The notes: generated by a model not told the origin, from the letters alone. 64,000 bases of DNA from Aspidapion aeneum (GCA_963576565.1 OY755039.1:128472640-128536639), one strand, 5' to 3'; positions 23,690 to 36,102 are shown, counted from the first letter of the stretch. Program-made: numbers and translations.

Positions 23690-25480
23690 TTCCAAGCATG
23701 TCTGTATTTATTTCCTTATAAATTCATTAGTACTGAACCGATGTTGATGAAATAAAAAACATTCTGCTGCGAATTGATTGCTTTTTAAAATCATGATCAA
23801 AATTTATCGCCGTCTTAAAATTGAAGATGGCGGACAGAATCATACTTGATTTTTCAAAATGACGTGTTCATTCTTATTTTCTAAAAATGTTTTAGTGTTT
23901 TTTTAATTTATAAAAAAGCACTGCATTTCCCCCGCGGAAAGAGTTACAAATTAGTCAAATCGGTGGGGTGCTTCTCAAAAAATCTATTTTTGTTTCAGCC
24001 ATTGTTTTACAGATTGCATTGCCAATCCTGTCTGCATTAATTTTCTTATAAACTCATTATTACTGAACCGATCTTAGTGAAATAAAAAAACACTTGGTGA
24101 TAATTGATTGTTCTTTAAAGATTATAATCGAAATTTGCCGCCATCTTAGAAGTTAAGATGTCGGATAGAATCATACTTGACCCTTCAAAGATGCACGTTT
24201 ATTCTAATTTTATGAAAATATTTAAATTTTTTTTTAATTTGTAGAAAAATACTACCTTTCTTCCGCATTATGAAGCACAAGTTAATAAAATCGGTGCAGT
24301 GGTTATGAGAAAATCTGATTTTGTTTTAACCATTGTTTTACAAATCATACGGCTGTATTGCCAATCCTGTCTGGGTTCATTTCTTTATAAATTCATTATT
24401 ACTGAACCGATTTTAGTGACATAAAAAACATTGTACTGATCTTGAAATGAGTTCAGTAATAATTAAATTGTCAAGAAATTAATGCAGGCATGATTGGCAA
24501 TGCAATCATATAATTTGTACAACAATGATTAAAACCAAAATCCGATTTTGTGAGAACCACTTTACCGATTTTATTACTTTGTGCCTTGTTAAGCGGTAAA
24601 AAAGTAGTGCTTTTCTATAAATTAAAAAAAAAACTCAAATATTTTCGAAAAATAAGAATAAATACGCCATTTTGAAGAATCAAGTATGATTCTGTCTGAC
24701 ATTTTAAATTCTAGAATGGCGACAAATTTTGGTTTTAATCTTTAAAGACTAATCATTTCTCACCACGGTGTTTTTATTTCACTAAAATCGGTTTAGTAAT
24801 AACGCATTTAGAAGGAAATGAATGCAGGCAGGATTGGCAATGTAATCGTATAATCTCTAAAATAATGGTTGAAACAAAAATAGATTTTTTAAGAACCACC
24901 ACTCCGATTTTACTAATTTGTACCTTGTTGTGTAGGGGAAAACTAGTGCTTTTCTATAAATTAAAAAAAAAACTAAAATATTTTTGCAAAATAAGAATAG
25001 ACACGCCATTTCGAAGAATCAATTGTGATTCTGCCCACCATCTTAAATTTTGAGATGGTGATAAAGTTTGATCATGATCTTTAAAAAGCAATCAATCAAT
25101 TCTAACTAGGATAGTTTTTATTTCATTAAAATCGGTTCAGTAGTAATGAAATTATAAGGAAATAAATGCAGACATGATTGGGAATGCAATCATATAATAT
25201 GCAAAACAATGATTAAAACAAAAATATATTTTTGAGAACCACTGAACTGATCTTACTGATTCGTACCCTGTTGGGCGTGACAAGAATGCAGCTTTTAAAA
25301 ATATTGATATGGTATATTTTAATTTCATCCGCCATCTTGGATTTTAAGATGGCGGACAAAAAAATTCTCAAAACTCCGATTAATTCTCTACCAAAAGCAG
25401 TTTGTCCCATTCAAATCGATTGTATAGTTTAAAAGTTATAATGAAAAAAAAATTGTCCGGTTTTTTTTTGGCCCACCCGG
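23690..25480. repeat. Palindromic array of about 360-bp units (foldback-like)
   Basis: Units containing ACTGAACCGAT, CATTGTTTTACA, GCCAATCCTGTCTG and GATGGCGGACA run in one orientation to about 24450 and in the opposite orientation from there to 25480, so the whole folds back on itself. The right terminus reads TTGTCCGG then GGCCCACCCGG, the same end found on the 60683-61348 element. The left terminus was not found. Further units lie at 52590-53880. Confidence 0.7.
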
Positions 25481-26124
25481 TGAAACGAAACGACCTCTTC
25501 AGGAGTCGCATTGGCGAAAACGAAAGTTTACTTAAGGTGCGTTTATAATGCAGAATAAAGAAGAAGTCTGGTTTTGTTATTGGAATCAAAAATGGGAGAT
25601 AAAATAGTAAAAAGTAAAAATTGGGCCTCTAAATATATCACCTGTTATCATTACTGGATACTGGATAAAGTCAGCTAAAGAAATGCGTGTAAAAAATCCT
25701 TAATAACTTGTTTTTAAGTTGAAATGATGAGATATTCCCCTTTTATTCTATAGGTTCGCAGCCACAGACAAATTAATCGAGTGACACTTAAAAGAAGCCA
25801 TACTGACGCGGCGAATGAAAAACATTAAACTAACCATTTAAAAGGATTTCCCAATGCTTTTTCGGGGATTTCTTTGTGGCTTTCGCCTTCTAATGAACAC
25901 ATTTATTTAACTGGCACTCCTTGATTTAAGGTCCTTAAATTGATGGCTCTCTTTTCTCCAAAATGGGTTAGTTTGTCGGCTTTAGTCGATGTAATAGGTT
26001 GACGCAAAAAAGAAGGAAGAGATTTGTTTTTTTCATATGGCAGTAAAAGCTTCTAAGATAAAAATCAAGCTTAATGTATTATTTCTTTATATTCCTTAAA
26101 AGCAAATAATCGTCGGCAACATAG
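25481..26124. other. Spacer without recognised feature
   Basis: Mixed AT-rich sequence with no repeat copy or coding evidence. Confidence 0.4.
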
Positions 26125-28149
26125 TAGTTCAGGCAAGATTCGGGAAAATCCACTTTCTAGAAGCATTTTATATTACTTTTTGGCAAATGGGCAATTCCCC
26201 CTATTTTGACCCCGCTGAATGCGAATATTGCCAACTCCAAATATTGACAGGGGCTAAGATATTCAAGATGGCGGCCAAAATGGCGGCGGAATTTTAAATT
26301 GCCGCTGGAAAGCCCAAATTGTCACAGGTGGACATTCAAAATATATATTTGTATAATTAAAAAATAATACCATATTATTTTTTTTTAATGGCTGCAAAAA
26401 CCTCCAAACCCCCCCAGACCCCCCCAAAATCTGAAAGTTTGATGTTTTTTAAAATTTTCTTAAAAACTAAGCTTCTAAGAGAAAAATGTATAATATTGTA
26501 GACAATAAAATTCCCTTTTCAACATGGTATATAATAATAAAGTTAGACTAATTAAAAAAAGTTGAAAAAATACCTATGTTTTTTCCAAGATTTATTTAAT
26601 TTTTTTAAAAACTGATAACTACAGAAAACCACGTATTACATTTTCGTATACTCAATAAAATTTCCTTCAAAATGACGTATAACATGATTAAATCGGTTTC
26701 ATAAATAAAACTTCAGGGGCATCCGTAAATTAAAATAATTTTGAAAAAACAGAAAATAAACCATTTTTGTTACAGGTTTTATCTAATTTTCTCAAAAACT
26801 AAGCTTAACATGAAAAAACTTATTCTACACTTTTTTATAGACAGGGAAATTTCCTTTTTAAAAATGTAAAACTCGGTGAGGTTTGACTTATAGCAAACTC
26901 TCCAGCGACGTCCGTCAATGGGGGTGATTTCAACAAATCATTAAAAAAAACATGTTTTTCATACATTTTATTTAATTTTCGTAAAAACAAAGCTCTTTAT
27001 CAAAAAATATCTTCTTTACTTCGTCATAGCCAATAAAATTTCCTTTCAAACGATGTATAACGAAGTGGAAGTTATTTTATATTTACCGCTCCAGTGGTGT
27101 TCTTAATTTAAAGAAATTATTTTGTGTCTTATTAGCTTTTCGGTGGATAATAAAGAGCGGCGGATAAAAGGTCGAAAGTACAAAAGGTCGAAAATACAAA
27201 AGATCAAAAAACAAAAGGTCGAAAGTTCAAAAGGTCGAAAGTATGAGTACCTAATTATGATTATGCCCCCCCCCCCCAAACCATTGCATAAGATTCACCA
27301 CTTTATTTTTAGTTCCATATGCTTAAAAAAATAACCAAAAACACCTGTGTCAAAGTTACTACTGTTACTTTTTGCACAAAAATATTGCTTAGGGGGGGCC
27401 ATGGCCCTTATGCCCCCTCCCCTTATAACCACCGGTGTTTTTTTGCTTTAAATAACTTATTTAGATAAATCAAAATATCTAATCTAATCAAAAAACAGTT
27501 TATTTTAATTTGGAAACATTTTATTTTAGTAGGTATAAATTACGAAACTTTCTGAAGTATTTATCATAACATTAACCTCACTTTGTAATATATCATTTAA
27601 AAAGAAATTGTCTTATCCTCAATAAAGAATAAAGACACATTTTTTTCTGAAAATCTTAGAAAAGATATTTAAATATGCAAGAGAAAACTGATTATTTCAG
27701 TTATTTTTGAAAATAAGTTTATATTAGTACGCCCCTGAAGCCTTAAACATGGCAACAACCCGACATTTTAATAAAGTTTTTAAAATAAAATGTTATGTTC
27801 TACAATAAAGTATACCACATATTTTTTCCTAAAAAGTGTAGTTTTTGAGAAAATTTTGAAAAACCTATAATAAACATGTTTTTTCTAAATAATCCCAATT
27901 TACGTACGCCACTGAAGAGCTACTTGCTCTTCCTAACCTTATTGACCAATACATCGTTGGAAAGGGAATTTCATTCTCCATAAAAAATTGTTCTTTGCAA
28001 TTTTTGATAAAAAGGTTAGTTTTCGCGAAAATTGCACAAAACTGAAAAAAACAGGTTTTTGGGTTCGGTTCATTGCTGTTGCCAAAAAGTTGCATGATTT
28101 GCTTCTAGACCGAAAACGGAAAGCCTTTTAAAATAATATGCTCTGACTA
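26125..28149 (+). mobile_element. 2.0 kb DNA element with TAGTTCAGG end
   Basis: Aligns over its length with 44533-47116: same left end (TAGTTCAGGCAAGATTCGGG), same right end (GCTTCTAGAC, AAAACGGAAAGCC, GACTA). The body is made of diverged direct repeats built around CTCCAGCG(A/G)CGTCCGT and AAAACTAAGCT, a short run of the 16-bp unit AAAAGGTCGAAAGTAC (27167-27245) and a C-run. It has lost part of the inner inverted repeat that the other copy keeps. No protein is encoded. Confidence 0.8.
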
Positions 28150-28294
28150 TAGGCATTTTTCATCGTATGATAATAATTTTAAGAAGACAGAAAAGATGAA
28201 GAGATATATTAAATTATCTACAACACACATATTAACACGGTATATAGCGATAACCTCATGCTCCAAATCTGTAACGTCCAAGCTATTGGGTCAA

Positions 28295-28575
28295 TAGACA
28301 CTTATTGGAATAAAACCTGACCTTATTTAAACATCGACCCTATGGTGACAGATTTACATATAAAAAGCAGCTGCTCTCTTTCAAAATTCGGCCTTTGTGT
28401 ATTTAAAACCCGGATTTATTAGTGTCGGTATTTATTAAGTGAAAGTCAGGGTCTTTATTATTAAATCTGGCTTTGCTATGTCAATTTTGAAAGGTCAGCT
28501 GTTGATTTTCTGTGTAAATGTGTCAAAATAAAGTCGAGTCTAAAATAAAGTCAGGTTTTATTCCAATAAGTCCCT
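28295..28575. mobile_element. MITE with TAG(A/G)(C/G)ACTTATTGG ends
   Basis: The left end has CACTTATTGGAATAAAACC and the right end, inverted, GGGACTTATTGGAATAAAAC. The interior shares CTTTCAAAATTCGGCC and GGATTTATTAGTG with the 59124 copy and is related to the 21492 family. It is followed directly by an (AT)n run (28576-28599). Confidence 0.8.
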
Positions 28576-28599
28576 AATATATATATATATATATATATT

Positions 28600-29330
28600 G
28601 TGTCGGTCTTCAAGAACGCGCGACCTACTTCTGAGATAAATTAGAAAAAATAAAATTTGCTTATTAATTAGACTTTACTTATCTTTAAAAAACATATTTA
28701 TTTAGTGCTACCTAATTTATTAAGTTTAAATTTTGATGTACCTAAACATTCAAAAATTGTTTTTTTTTACCAGCAACTTTAGAAGTTCTTAAACTTTCAT
28801 AAATAGCAAGGCTCTCTAATTAACTCTCGCTTATCTTACAAGTTCAATCTGATTCCTGGCTGCTTCAAGCATTTCACAAACTCAAGTGGCGAGCTGCTTT
28901 TTTAAAACAAAATTCTCTTTTATAAGATAAAAATGAAAAATGTAAGAGCGTCCAATTTCTCGGCGCAGAGCTATGACAGTAACGCCTCTCTACATGAAAA
29001 CTAAAACGAGCAAAAAAAACCAACATAAAGTTTGCCGCGCTTCGAGAGATTAAGCTAATATTCTGAACCGACAACTCCAGACATCAGATTTTGTATTTTC
29101 GCTAGCTCTTTGCCCGTTAAATTGAGAAAAGTGAAAATATAGAAAAAATTATGTTCTCACATTAAATAATGTATTTCTCGTTAAATTCGTCGGATGAGGA
29201 CTAATCAGGAAAAGAAACGCAAGTACTAATTTCTTGGCCACGCGCAACGTTTTGATTTAATTTAAACTCAAGATCTAAAAGTATTAAAAATGGATTAATA
29301 TGTACTCATATAGCACAGTAGACATCCTGG
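28600..29330. other. Spacer without recognised gene
   Basis: AT-rich, with somewhat more balanced sequence at 28900-29060. No motif, splice-consistent frame or repeat copy recognised. Confidence 0.4.
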
Positions 29331-29523
29331 CAGTGTTGCCACCCTCGACCCTAAGGTCTTCGGTAGAAGGCTTCGAGAAAAATCGGTAGATTTCGATAGA
29401 TTTTTTAATCATCTCAGCAAGCAGTGCTGGAGAACTATCGATAGTTTGGATTGATTTAGTAGGTAAATTGTATTTCTACGATTTGTTCTTACAAAATAAA
29501 GAATTAAATACCAAAATTAGGTA

Positions 29524-30137
29524 CAGTGAAACCTCTCCTGGCGGACACCTCTATTAAGCGGACACTCCCTTTAAGCGTACAAATTTTTTGGAACCAAGCT
29601 TTTCCCTATTTCTTTACATGTAAAATTCACTCCAATAACCGGACGCGGACAATTTTTTTCGGGTAAATAATTTTGAAACCTCCCTTAACCGGACGCGAAC
29701 CTCTGAAAACGGGACGGAGCGCTGCACGATATGAGTTGGCAACAACACACTCTGCAGCCAGGGAATAACCTTTCCTTTTTAATCCGGAGACTATAAATAC
29801 TTCTGTCGTATTTACAACATATTTTATTCGGCGGGGGCGGGACTGCTGTGTTTTATTTTTATTGTTCAATTGGGTAGTAATAGATCTCTTTGAAATGGTG
29901 CCTACTAAAAAACTTCTTAGTTTACGTGAAAAAATGGAAGTTGTTAACTTTTCGGAGAATGAACATCTATCAACACGAAAGATCGCTGAAAAATTTAATA
30001 TCGGAAAAACTCAAGTAGCGGAAATTGGTAAATAAATATATATTAAAATTTCGCAGTTCTCTCTCATAAGCGGACACCTCCAATAAGCGGACAGAATCTA
30101 CGGAACCGTGAGTGTCCGCTTATTGGAGGTTTCACTG
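29524..30137. mobile_element. pogo-like element (deletion derivative), TA-flanked
   Basis: The ends CAGTGAAACCTC and, inverted, CAGTGAAACCTCCAATAAGC are bounded by TA (29522-29523 and 30138-30139). Subterminal GCGGACA words repeat at both ends. Such ends are typical of the pogo/Tigger branch of Tc1/mariner. It keeps the transposase N-terminus (29895-30035) and has lost the DDE part. A second copy is at 60042-60680. Confidence 0.9.
29895..30035 (+). pseudogene. pogo transposase N-terminus (CENP-B-type helix-turn-helix)
   Basis: A 46-codon frame begins MVPTKKLLSLREKMEVVNFS and continues with STRKIAEKFNIGKTQVAEI, then stops. The pattern is the first DNA-binding domain of CENP-B/pogo proteins: a helix ending in a KIAEKF turn and a recognition helix with G(K)TQV. 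In intact relatives this is followed by a second DNA-binding domain and a DDE nuclease of several hundred residues. Here all of that is deleted, so the product could at most bind element ends. The second copy at 60042-60680 has the same region with frameshifts. The start is the only ATG that places the motif in frame. Confidence 0.8.
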
Positions 30138-30144
30138 TACATAC

Positions 30145-30235
30145 TAGGAACCTATTGCAATAAGGCCAGGCATAAATTGTGCCGAGCGCTATCTTGACAG
30201 TTTCGCATAAAAAATTAATGGCGCTTGCGGCTGCC
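30145..30235 (+). repeat. Left half of a TAGGGACC-family MITE
   Basis: TAGGAACCTATTGCAATAAG with GCCAGGCA and CTATCTTGACAGTTTCGCAT matches the left arm of the 21492 MITE. The right arm is absent. Confidence 0.7.
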
Positions 30236-30904
30236 GGCTGAGTATATCGCAAAATCCAAGAGATGGCGCCATAAATACACTTTTAAAAATAATGGCTTGA
30301 AATAAAATTTTTATTCTACAAAGGATCTTACATAAAAAGAATATTTTATTTATGGTGTTTTTTTTTAATCGCGATTACGAGGCGTATCAAAAAAAAAACA
30401 AGTTTATATCGAAAAAAAAATCGGTAGAAAACTATGGTAATTCGGTATATCGTAATGTAAAAGGCTAAATCGGTAGATCTACCGAAAAATCGGTGGAGGT
30501 GGCAACGCTGCATCCTGGACCAAGAATAAACTTAAAATGGACGTTGACAGGATTACAAGGCTTCAAGACAAAGTATGCCCATTGGATGTCCCTTGATGTC
30601 TAGAAATGGGCGTCCATTGAATGACTAAAATATGTCCATTGGACGTCTCTTGTTGCCAAGAGATGAACATACATTACAAAAGTGTCCATTTTGTCGAAAA
30701 AAATCTAGAAAATTATATAATATTTTTTTATAACGGTAATTATAGGATCCTTTTATGTTTTTTAAAATCAGCCTGCGACCGGTGCACCGCAAAACAAATT
30801 TGAGGGCAAACAAAGTTTTAACAACCTGTAGATCAAATCGATGCTCAACGTTATTCTTGACTGCCCGTGACGCAGTGGCGCATAGACTCATGAAATATGT
30901 GGAA

Positions 30905-31210
30905 AATATCTAAAAAAATTCTTAGATTAGCCATCCCGGCCCGGAAAACTTTTCTTTCACAAATTTTGTCAAACATGGTCAATCAATATGATATTATAGC
31001 ACTTTTATAAAATTATCCTTAGGTATCCTATGAACAATGATTTATAAAAAATAAAACCATGAAAAAAATTAATGTATAAAAGGCGAAAAAAGTTAAATAT
31101 TTTCAAAACATAAAAAAATACAATGGAAAAAACACAAAGGTCCGAAAATAATCTTGATTAAGTTTTAATAATCCCCTAATCCAAACCAAAAGAACCACAT
31201 AGCCAAGAAA
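30905..31210 (-). repeat. Interspersed repeat, inverted copy at 55625-55855
   Basis: In reverse complement it shares GGCTATGTGGTTCTTTTGGT, AAAACTTAATCAAGAT, CATTGTATTTTTT and TGTTCATAGGATAC with 55625-55855. In the other copy this is followed by a CCCGAAACCGGTCGCC word. Family not identified. Confidence 0.6.
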
Positions 31211-31259
31211 TATTCTAGAAAAATACAAAAATGGCCATATACCTTACTTTAAATAACAG

Positions 31260-32302
31260 CAGTGGCGGTTCCTCCATAAGTGCACATGTGCACGTGCACT
31301 CCTAAATTTTACTTTAAAAAATATTAAAATTTGATCATTCTTTAATTTAATTAATAATTACCCCAAAAGGAATTCACTCAATACTGGAATATTAACTACA
31401 ATTAATACTCGGTACATATGTGTTTGTATTCGTGTTCAACCAGTCTGCGCTGAATGGATCTTCTCGTGGTTACATTTTTTACTTTTAGTTACTGGAACTA
31501 AATTCTCTGCACCGTAGAAGTTATGTCGCATTCTAATTAGAAAATATAGAAAGAGAGGACGAAATGTCCCAATAGAATTTTACAGTACATAGAATCTAAG
31601 CCTTCCTTCGGCCGTGCTCTTCTACATAAATTAGCCTCGATGCCGCCCGTACCCCGGTGATGACCCCCGCGGCCGCGGTTACCGTTGCAGATGTACAGCA
31701 GGTCCTGCGCACCTGTAATTAGTGCGCTTGGACAACTTGAAATTGTCGGACGATTTAGTCTACGACAATGATGGAAGTTTCTAATTATGATAGCATTAGC
31801 GTGCAAAATTTAAAGACAATTGCTAGAGGCAGTGGTTACGATGCCTATGACAACCGCAGAAGCAGAACGTTGTTTCTCTACCATAAAGAGAGTTAAAACT
31901 TCTTTCCTTAGGAGCACAATGGGTGAGAATAGATTAGCTGCTCTAGTAATGTTTTCTATTGAGAAAAGAATGATTCAAGAAATTCCAAAGTTCAATGAAT
32001 TGGTTATTGAGGAATTTATTTAAAAAAAGGACTTCATTTTCAATACAAGACGTGTTTGTGAAAGATAGAAACTAGGTATGATACATTTATTATTTATTTA
32101 TAAAAACAATAATAACAGGTAACTAATATCTAACTAACTAACTTATTTTTTAATTATTTGGTCTAAATTATATGATATGACGGCTGCCCACTCGATGGCC
32201 CAAAAAGTTGGGCGTGACACTCAAAAAAAAAATTCGCCTGCGCCGCAATTTTTTTTTTTTTGGGTGTGCACCCCCAAAGCTTTTTACCACGCGCCGCCAC
32301 GG
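31260..32302 (+). mobile_element. hAT element remnant, 1.04 kb
   Basis: The left end is CAGTGGCGG and the right end, inverted, CCGTGGCGG. Flanks are AATAACAG (31252-31259) and AATGACAG (32303-32310), an 8-bp target duplication with one difference. Subterminal GTGCACATGTGCAC and GTGCACCCCC words face inward. The interior keeps the transposase C-terminus (31820-32023); most of the gene is gone. A more decayed relative lies inverted at 6385-6880. Confidence 0.8.
31820..32023 (+). pseudogene. hAT transposase C-terminal dimerisation domain
   Basis: The frame holds MPMTTAEAERCFSTIKRVKT followed by LRSTMGENRLAALVMFSIEK. This matches the conserved C-terminal hAT dimerisation region (usual pattern: P-TT-AEAERSFS-LKRIK--LRSTM-E-RL--L). 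In intact proteins it closes a fold of about 600 residues with a zinc finger and DDE residues; none of those is present. The domain joins transposase monomers and stabilises the active fold, so alone it is not catalytic. The ATG is internal to the original gene. The frame is open to its natural stop. Confidence 0.9.
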
Positions 32303-34055
32303 AATGACAGTCGAAAAATTGTCTCATGTGCACATCGTCAAATTTATTATGTTTTCCATTAATACACCTACACAATATATTATTATAGTAATTATCTATA
32401 AATAGCTCTTAATATTTGGTTTTTTATAATTTTTAGAAGTTCTTTAAAATGGTGCAATCGTTACCAACAAAAAGAAAATAGTAAAAATGGCGATGGGCAT
32501 TAAAGTAGAACACTATATTTTAACAATCCATGATACTACCAAGTACGCGGTACGAACAGAAAATCAATATTATAATTTTAAGGGATATAGTTCGGGGCCT
32601 AAGCCGGAAATTTAGGGGTTTGTCTGCATTTTCGCGTACCGTGACGAAATTTGGCACACAGGTAGCAGACACCTAGGAACGCCATTCTAGAAGTGGTGCT
32701 CCAATGGAACCCCGTGCAGGGCCAAGATACAGGGGCGTACTTGAGATGAGACAGGAAAAATTTATTAATTAAATATAAAACTAGTTTCGTGTACACTTTT
32801 TGTTTCTTTAAGCTTATAGCTATGTAGCTTATAAATTGAGAAAAAAATCTATTAAAATTAAATGTTGGAAATTAGGTTTTTTTGAGGAAAGAGGGAGCAA
32901 AAGGTAGGAGGATAACTTGTTCAACTCTTATTCCGTCTAAAGTGGTCGTGTGGGGTATCGATTTCTAAGTAATTTAGTACTCTAAACCAAAATAAATATT
33001 AATTGAGTCAATACGTCAAACTGTTCACATGATATGTCAAAACTGACACCTTAATCTGGTTTTACCCGAGAAGAGCCACCAACTATTCTCGGGTTTTACG
33101 CCAGAGATTATTAAAAATACCTGAACAAGTCTTAATAAAAATTGAAAACTTAATAAAAGTGGAATCGAGTATCTAGAATTTTGAATTTTAAACATAATTT
33201 GCCTTTTGTTGGGCACCAAAGCATATAATTTTAATAAAATTACATAATTGCATTCTGTTTGAGATTGGTTGTTAGAAGTGATAATTAAATAGATATTTGA
33301 GAAATAATTATAATGCACATTATGTTAAAAATATTTTTTATAAAATTAAAATTACTGTATTTTTCATTAATAACTTTTTACTTAAAAATAAAAAGTTATA
33401 AGACAGCTTTTATTTATATTTAGAAAAAATTTCGATTGCTGGTACTGTATACTACGTGTATCTTTTAAAAATGATGTTTTTATTATAACTCACCTACGCG
33501 TCGTTTAATTTTATTCTTGTTCCACCAATTTAGTGTGGAAAAAATATTAAAATTTTGCATAATAACTTAACCGACCTTTTTGATAATAACAAAGTTAACA
33601 ATATTATCGACTTTAATTCAAATACCCTGTATGTTTTAAAGTCTCTTACTAACAGCTACATAGGTGATTAACAGTTTAACTCTCTCCTGTATATTTTCTA
33701 ATTTTATAAGTACTGGAAATAATGTTTTACGTATTAAATAAAATTATATATTGACAAAAACACCCTGTATTTTCTTACAGTTACAAAGCTAAATTAAACA
33801 ATGTACACCATGTGAGAAAGGCGTTATTCTATTTTTAAAAAGTTGTAAAATTCAGAAAGTATCTTAAACTGCACAACCGGTATGACCCAAAGTTTAAGAC
33901 TACTACTTTTTACATGATTTTTATAATATCACCTTGTATCTTTTAGCATATTATAAAATTACACAAATATTAATATTTGTGTCATAGCCTGTAATAAGCC
34001 AACAAATTGTGCCAAGTTTCATTGCAAAATTCTAATTAACACAGTAGATAAAATA

Positions 34056-34790
34056 TTCAATTCAATTCAAAATAAGCTTTATTGTCAGAAATTTACAAAA
34101 TCCATTGACAAAGCAAGAATCAACCTATCTATTTTTTTTAGCCAAGGTAAATATTTAAAAAAAAAAATGCTTAAAATAGTTCTAGTTAACCTTATAAATA
34201 ATAAAATGATAATTAACTATGTAAATAACAATAACAAAGATAAACGATGGTAAAACCAGAAAGGAAACAAAACAAAAATTACAAAATAACAAAAATAAAA
34301 TAAAAAAATTGTTAAATAAAATTAAAACAATTATAAATACCCATAATAAATAAAAATCAAAATATGGTAATAAGTAATAAACAACACAATAAGCGCAATA
34401 AATATTCTAGCAGGCGAAAGTCAGGTACTAAGTATTAAAATAAAATAAAAAATAAAAAAGTAAACCGATTATGCATACCTATTTGGTATAGTCTAAAATA
34501 AAAATAAAAATAAATATGTTCCATAATAAAAGATAGAGCAAATACATAAAAACAATACAAGGAATTTATAAAATTATAAAGCGAAGGAAATAAATTAATA
34601 AATTAAGGAACTATTCGGAACTGTAGAACTCTTGCAGCGAATAAAATGCCTTACTAACCGGAAAATTTTTAAGATCTTTCCGAAAGTTTTTGTAAACTGC
34701 AATGTTTTTTATTTCTTCTGGAAGCTTATTAAAAATCTTAACACTGATGTGGTGTCATCAGCATAGATCACAAACATCCCCAATATTGAC
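34056..34790 (-). pseudogene. LINE 3' end: ORF2 C-terminus, 3' UTR and TTGAA tail
   Basis: On the minus strand, 34740-34611 encodes KIFNKLPEEIKNIAVYKNF, then FRKDLKNF, SKAFYSLQEFYSSE and a stop. The pattern (NKLP-EIK---FK--LK--L) is the usual C-terminal tail of Jockey/CR1-type LINE reverse transcriptase ORFs. Just upstream, in another frame, IYADDT (about 34769-34752) may be the catalytic box, brought close by an internal deletion. After the stop comes an A-rich 3' region of about 550 bp, ending in AATAAAGCTTATTTTGAATT and GAATTGAA-type repeats at 34070-34056, a common LINE tail. The copy is 5'-truncated and internally deleted. Confidence 0.65.
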
Positions 34791-35815
34791 AATTTTGTAT
34801 AAATAATGTAAAAAACGGTAAAAATGACACCAAAGTTGTTGTCGCCCAGTATATACATTCAGAAAAAGGTAGTAATGTAGCGCTTTTGACAAAAATAGAG
34901 TACGATAAATGGTTTATAAAGGAGAATATAGTGATTGCAATGAGATGTTTATTTGACATATGTAGAGTTATTTGAATTTTCAGCACTAAAATAAAAAATT
35001 ACAAAAAAACTTTATTGACAAGTTACTTTTTAACACACTGTACAAAAGTTTAGTTTAAGAAAATGAAAGCTGTACTAGTATTGTTGTAACGTCCTGAGTT
35101 TGAGTTTTCCATAGTGATTTGTAACGTCGTCATAAAAAAAACTACTTAAATTGATCATAAAAATGAAACTTATTCCTAAAAACAGCCTGTATTTGTAACA
35201 GTTCAACAAAATTTTCATTTTATTTTCGTAAAATATAAATAAAGGCTAAGTATATTTTATTTGGTATATATTTTTTGAAAATATCGTTACGACTAAGAAA
35301 TCCACATACCTTTCTATAGTTTTAGATTTTCTCAATTTACAATTATTAATTAAAATCCCCGTGTACTCCGACCCTGTATACGTCACACCAGTCCACCAAC
35401 ACTTGTTTTAAAGAAAAACAATTTGTTAATGCTCACAGTAAATTTTAGCAAGTTATCTGGTATAACTAACCGCCTGAATTTTTTTTTCTTCTCAACACCC
35501 ACACCATAAATTAAAAAAAAATATATTTTTTATTTCTTGGAAGAAAATAAAACAATATAATTTTTTTATCGCTTAAAATAAAAACGTCCTTATAATCGGT
35601 GCCAAGTTTCATTGCTCTAGCTTTACATTTAAATTTTATACAGAATTTTAATGAGATAGATGCAATTAAAAATAAAACACTCTGTATCTTTGCTCTGCAC
35701 TGGGTTCGAGATGAGCAGGACTTCGTAAAATTATACCTTAGTGTTGTATTATAATCGTGCCAAGTTTCATTACGGTACTCAAAAATGCAGATAAAAGTGG
35801 TTTAGGCTCCGGACT

Positions 35816-36047
35816 AATAGAAAATGTGATATAATATGAATTTAAGTAAGTGTGCAATGCATGGTATTTTTGTTTTATTTATTTTTATGTTATTTTTGTA
35901 CTCATGACATATTTTTTTAAATTATTTTATTTTTCAAGACGAAAAGAACCTAGTAAAATTTAATAAACTCTCAATATCAATATTGTAATATTGATTATTG
36001 TTTGCATTGCACACTTCCTTTAATTCATATTTATCACATTTTCTATT
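35816..36047. mobile_element. MITE with AATAGAAAATGTGAT ends
   Basis: AATAGAAAATGTGAT, then TATGAATT and AAGTGTGCAATGCA, at the left are matched inverted by TGCATTGCACACTTCCTTTA, AATTCATA and ATCACATTTTCTATT at the right. Non-coding; abuts the right terminal repeat of the 32530-36102 element. Confidence 0.75.
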
Positions 36048-36102
36048 CCTTAAAATTATAATATTGATTTTTTTGTTCGTACCGCGTACTTGGTAGTATC
36101 AT

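Larger units (their letters stand above)
29331..30510. mobile_element. Non-autonomous hAT element with perfect 8-bp target duplication
   Basis: The ends are CAGTGTTGCCACC and, inverted, CAGCGTTGCCACC. CATCCTGG flanks both sides exactly (29323-29330 and 30511-30518). The 8-bp duplication and CAG-type ends are hAT hallmarks. Subterminal words AATCGGTAGA repeat at both ends. The element carries a nested pogo element (29524-30137) and half of a MITE (30145-30235). No hAT transposase is present. Confidence 0.9.
32530..36102. mobile_element. 3.6 kb inverted-repeat element
   Basis: About 57 bp at 32530-32585 (ATGATACTACCAAGTACGCG onward, through ATCAATATTATAATTTTAAG) is matched almost exactly in inverted orientation at 36044-36102. 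No clear target duplication is seen. The interior contains recurring GTGCCAAGTTTCATT words (about 34012, 35600 and 35757), CACCCTGTA words, a LINE tail (34056-34790) and, at its right edge, a MITE. No transposase recognised. Confidence 0.6.

Noticed and set aside
31537..31806. 89-codon minus-strand frame in the hAT element
   Set aside because: Antisense to the transposon interior; the related element at 6385-6880 shares the DNA but not a conserved frame or domain.
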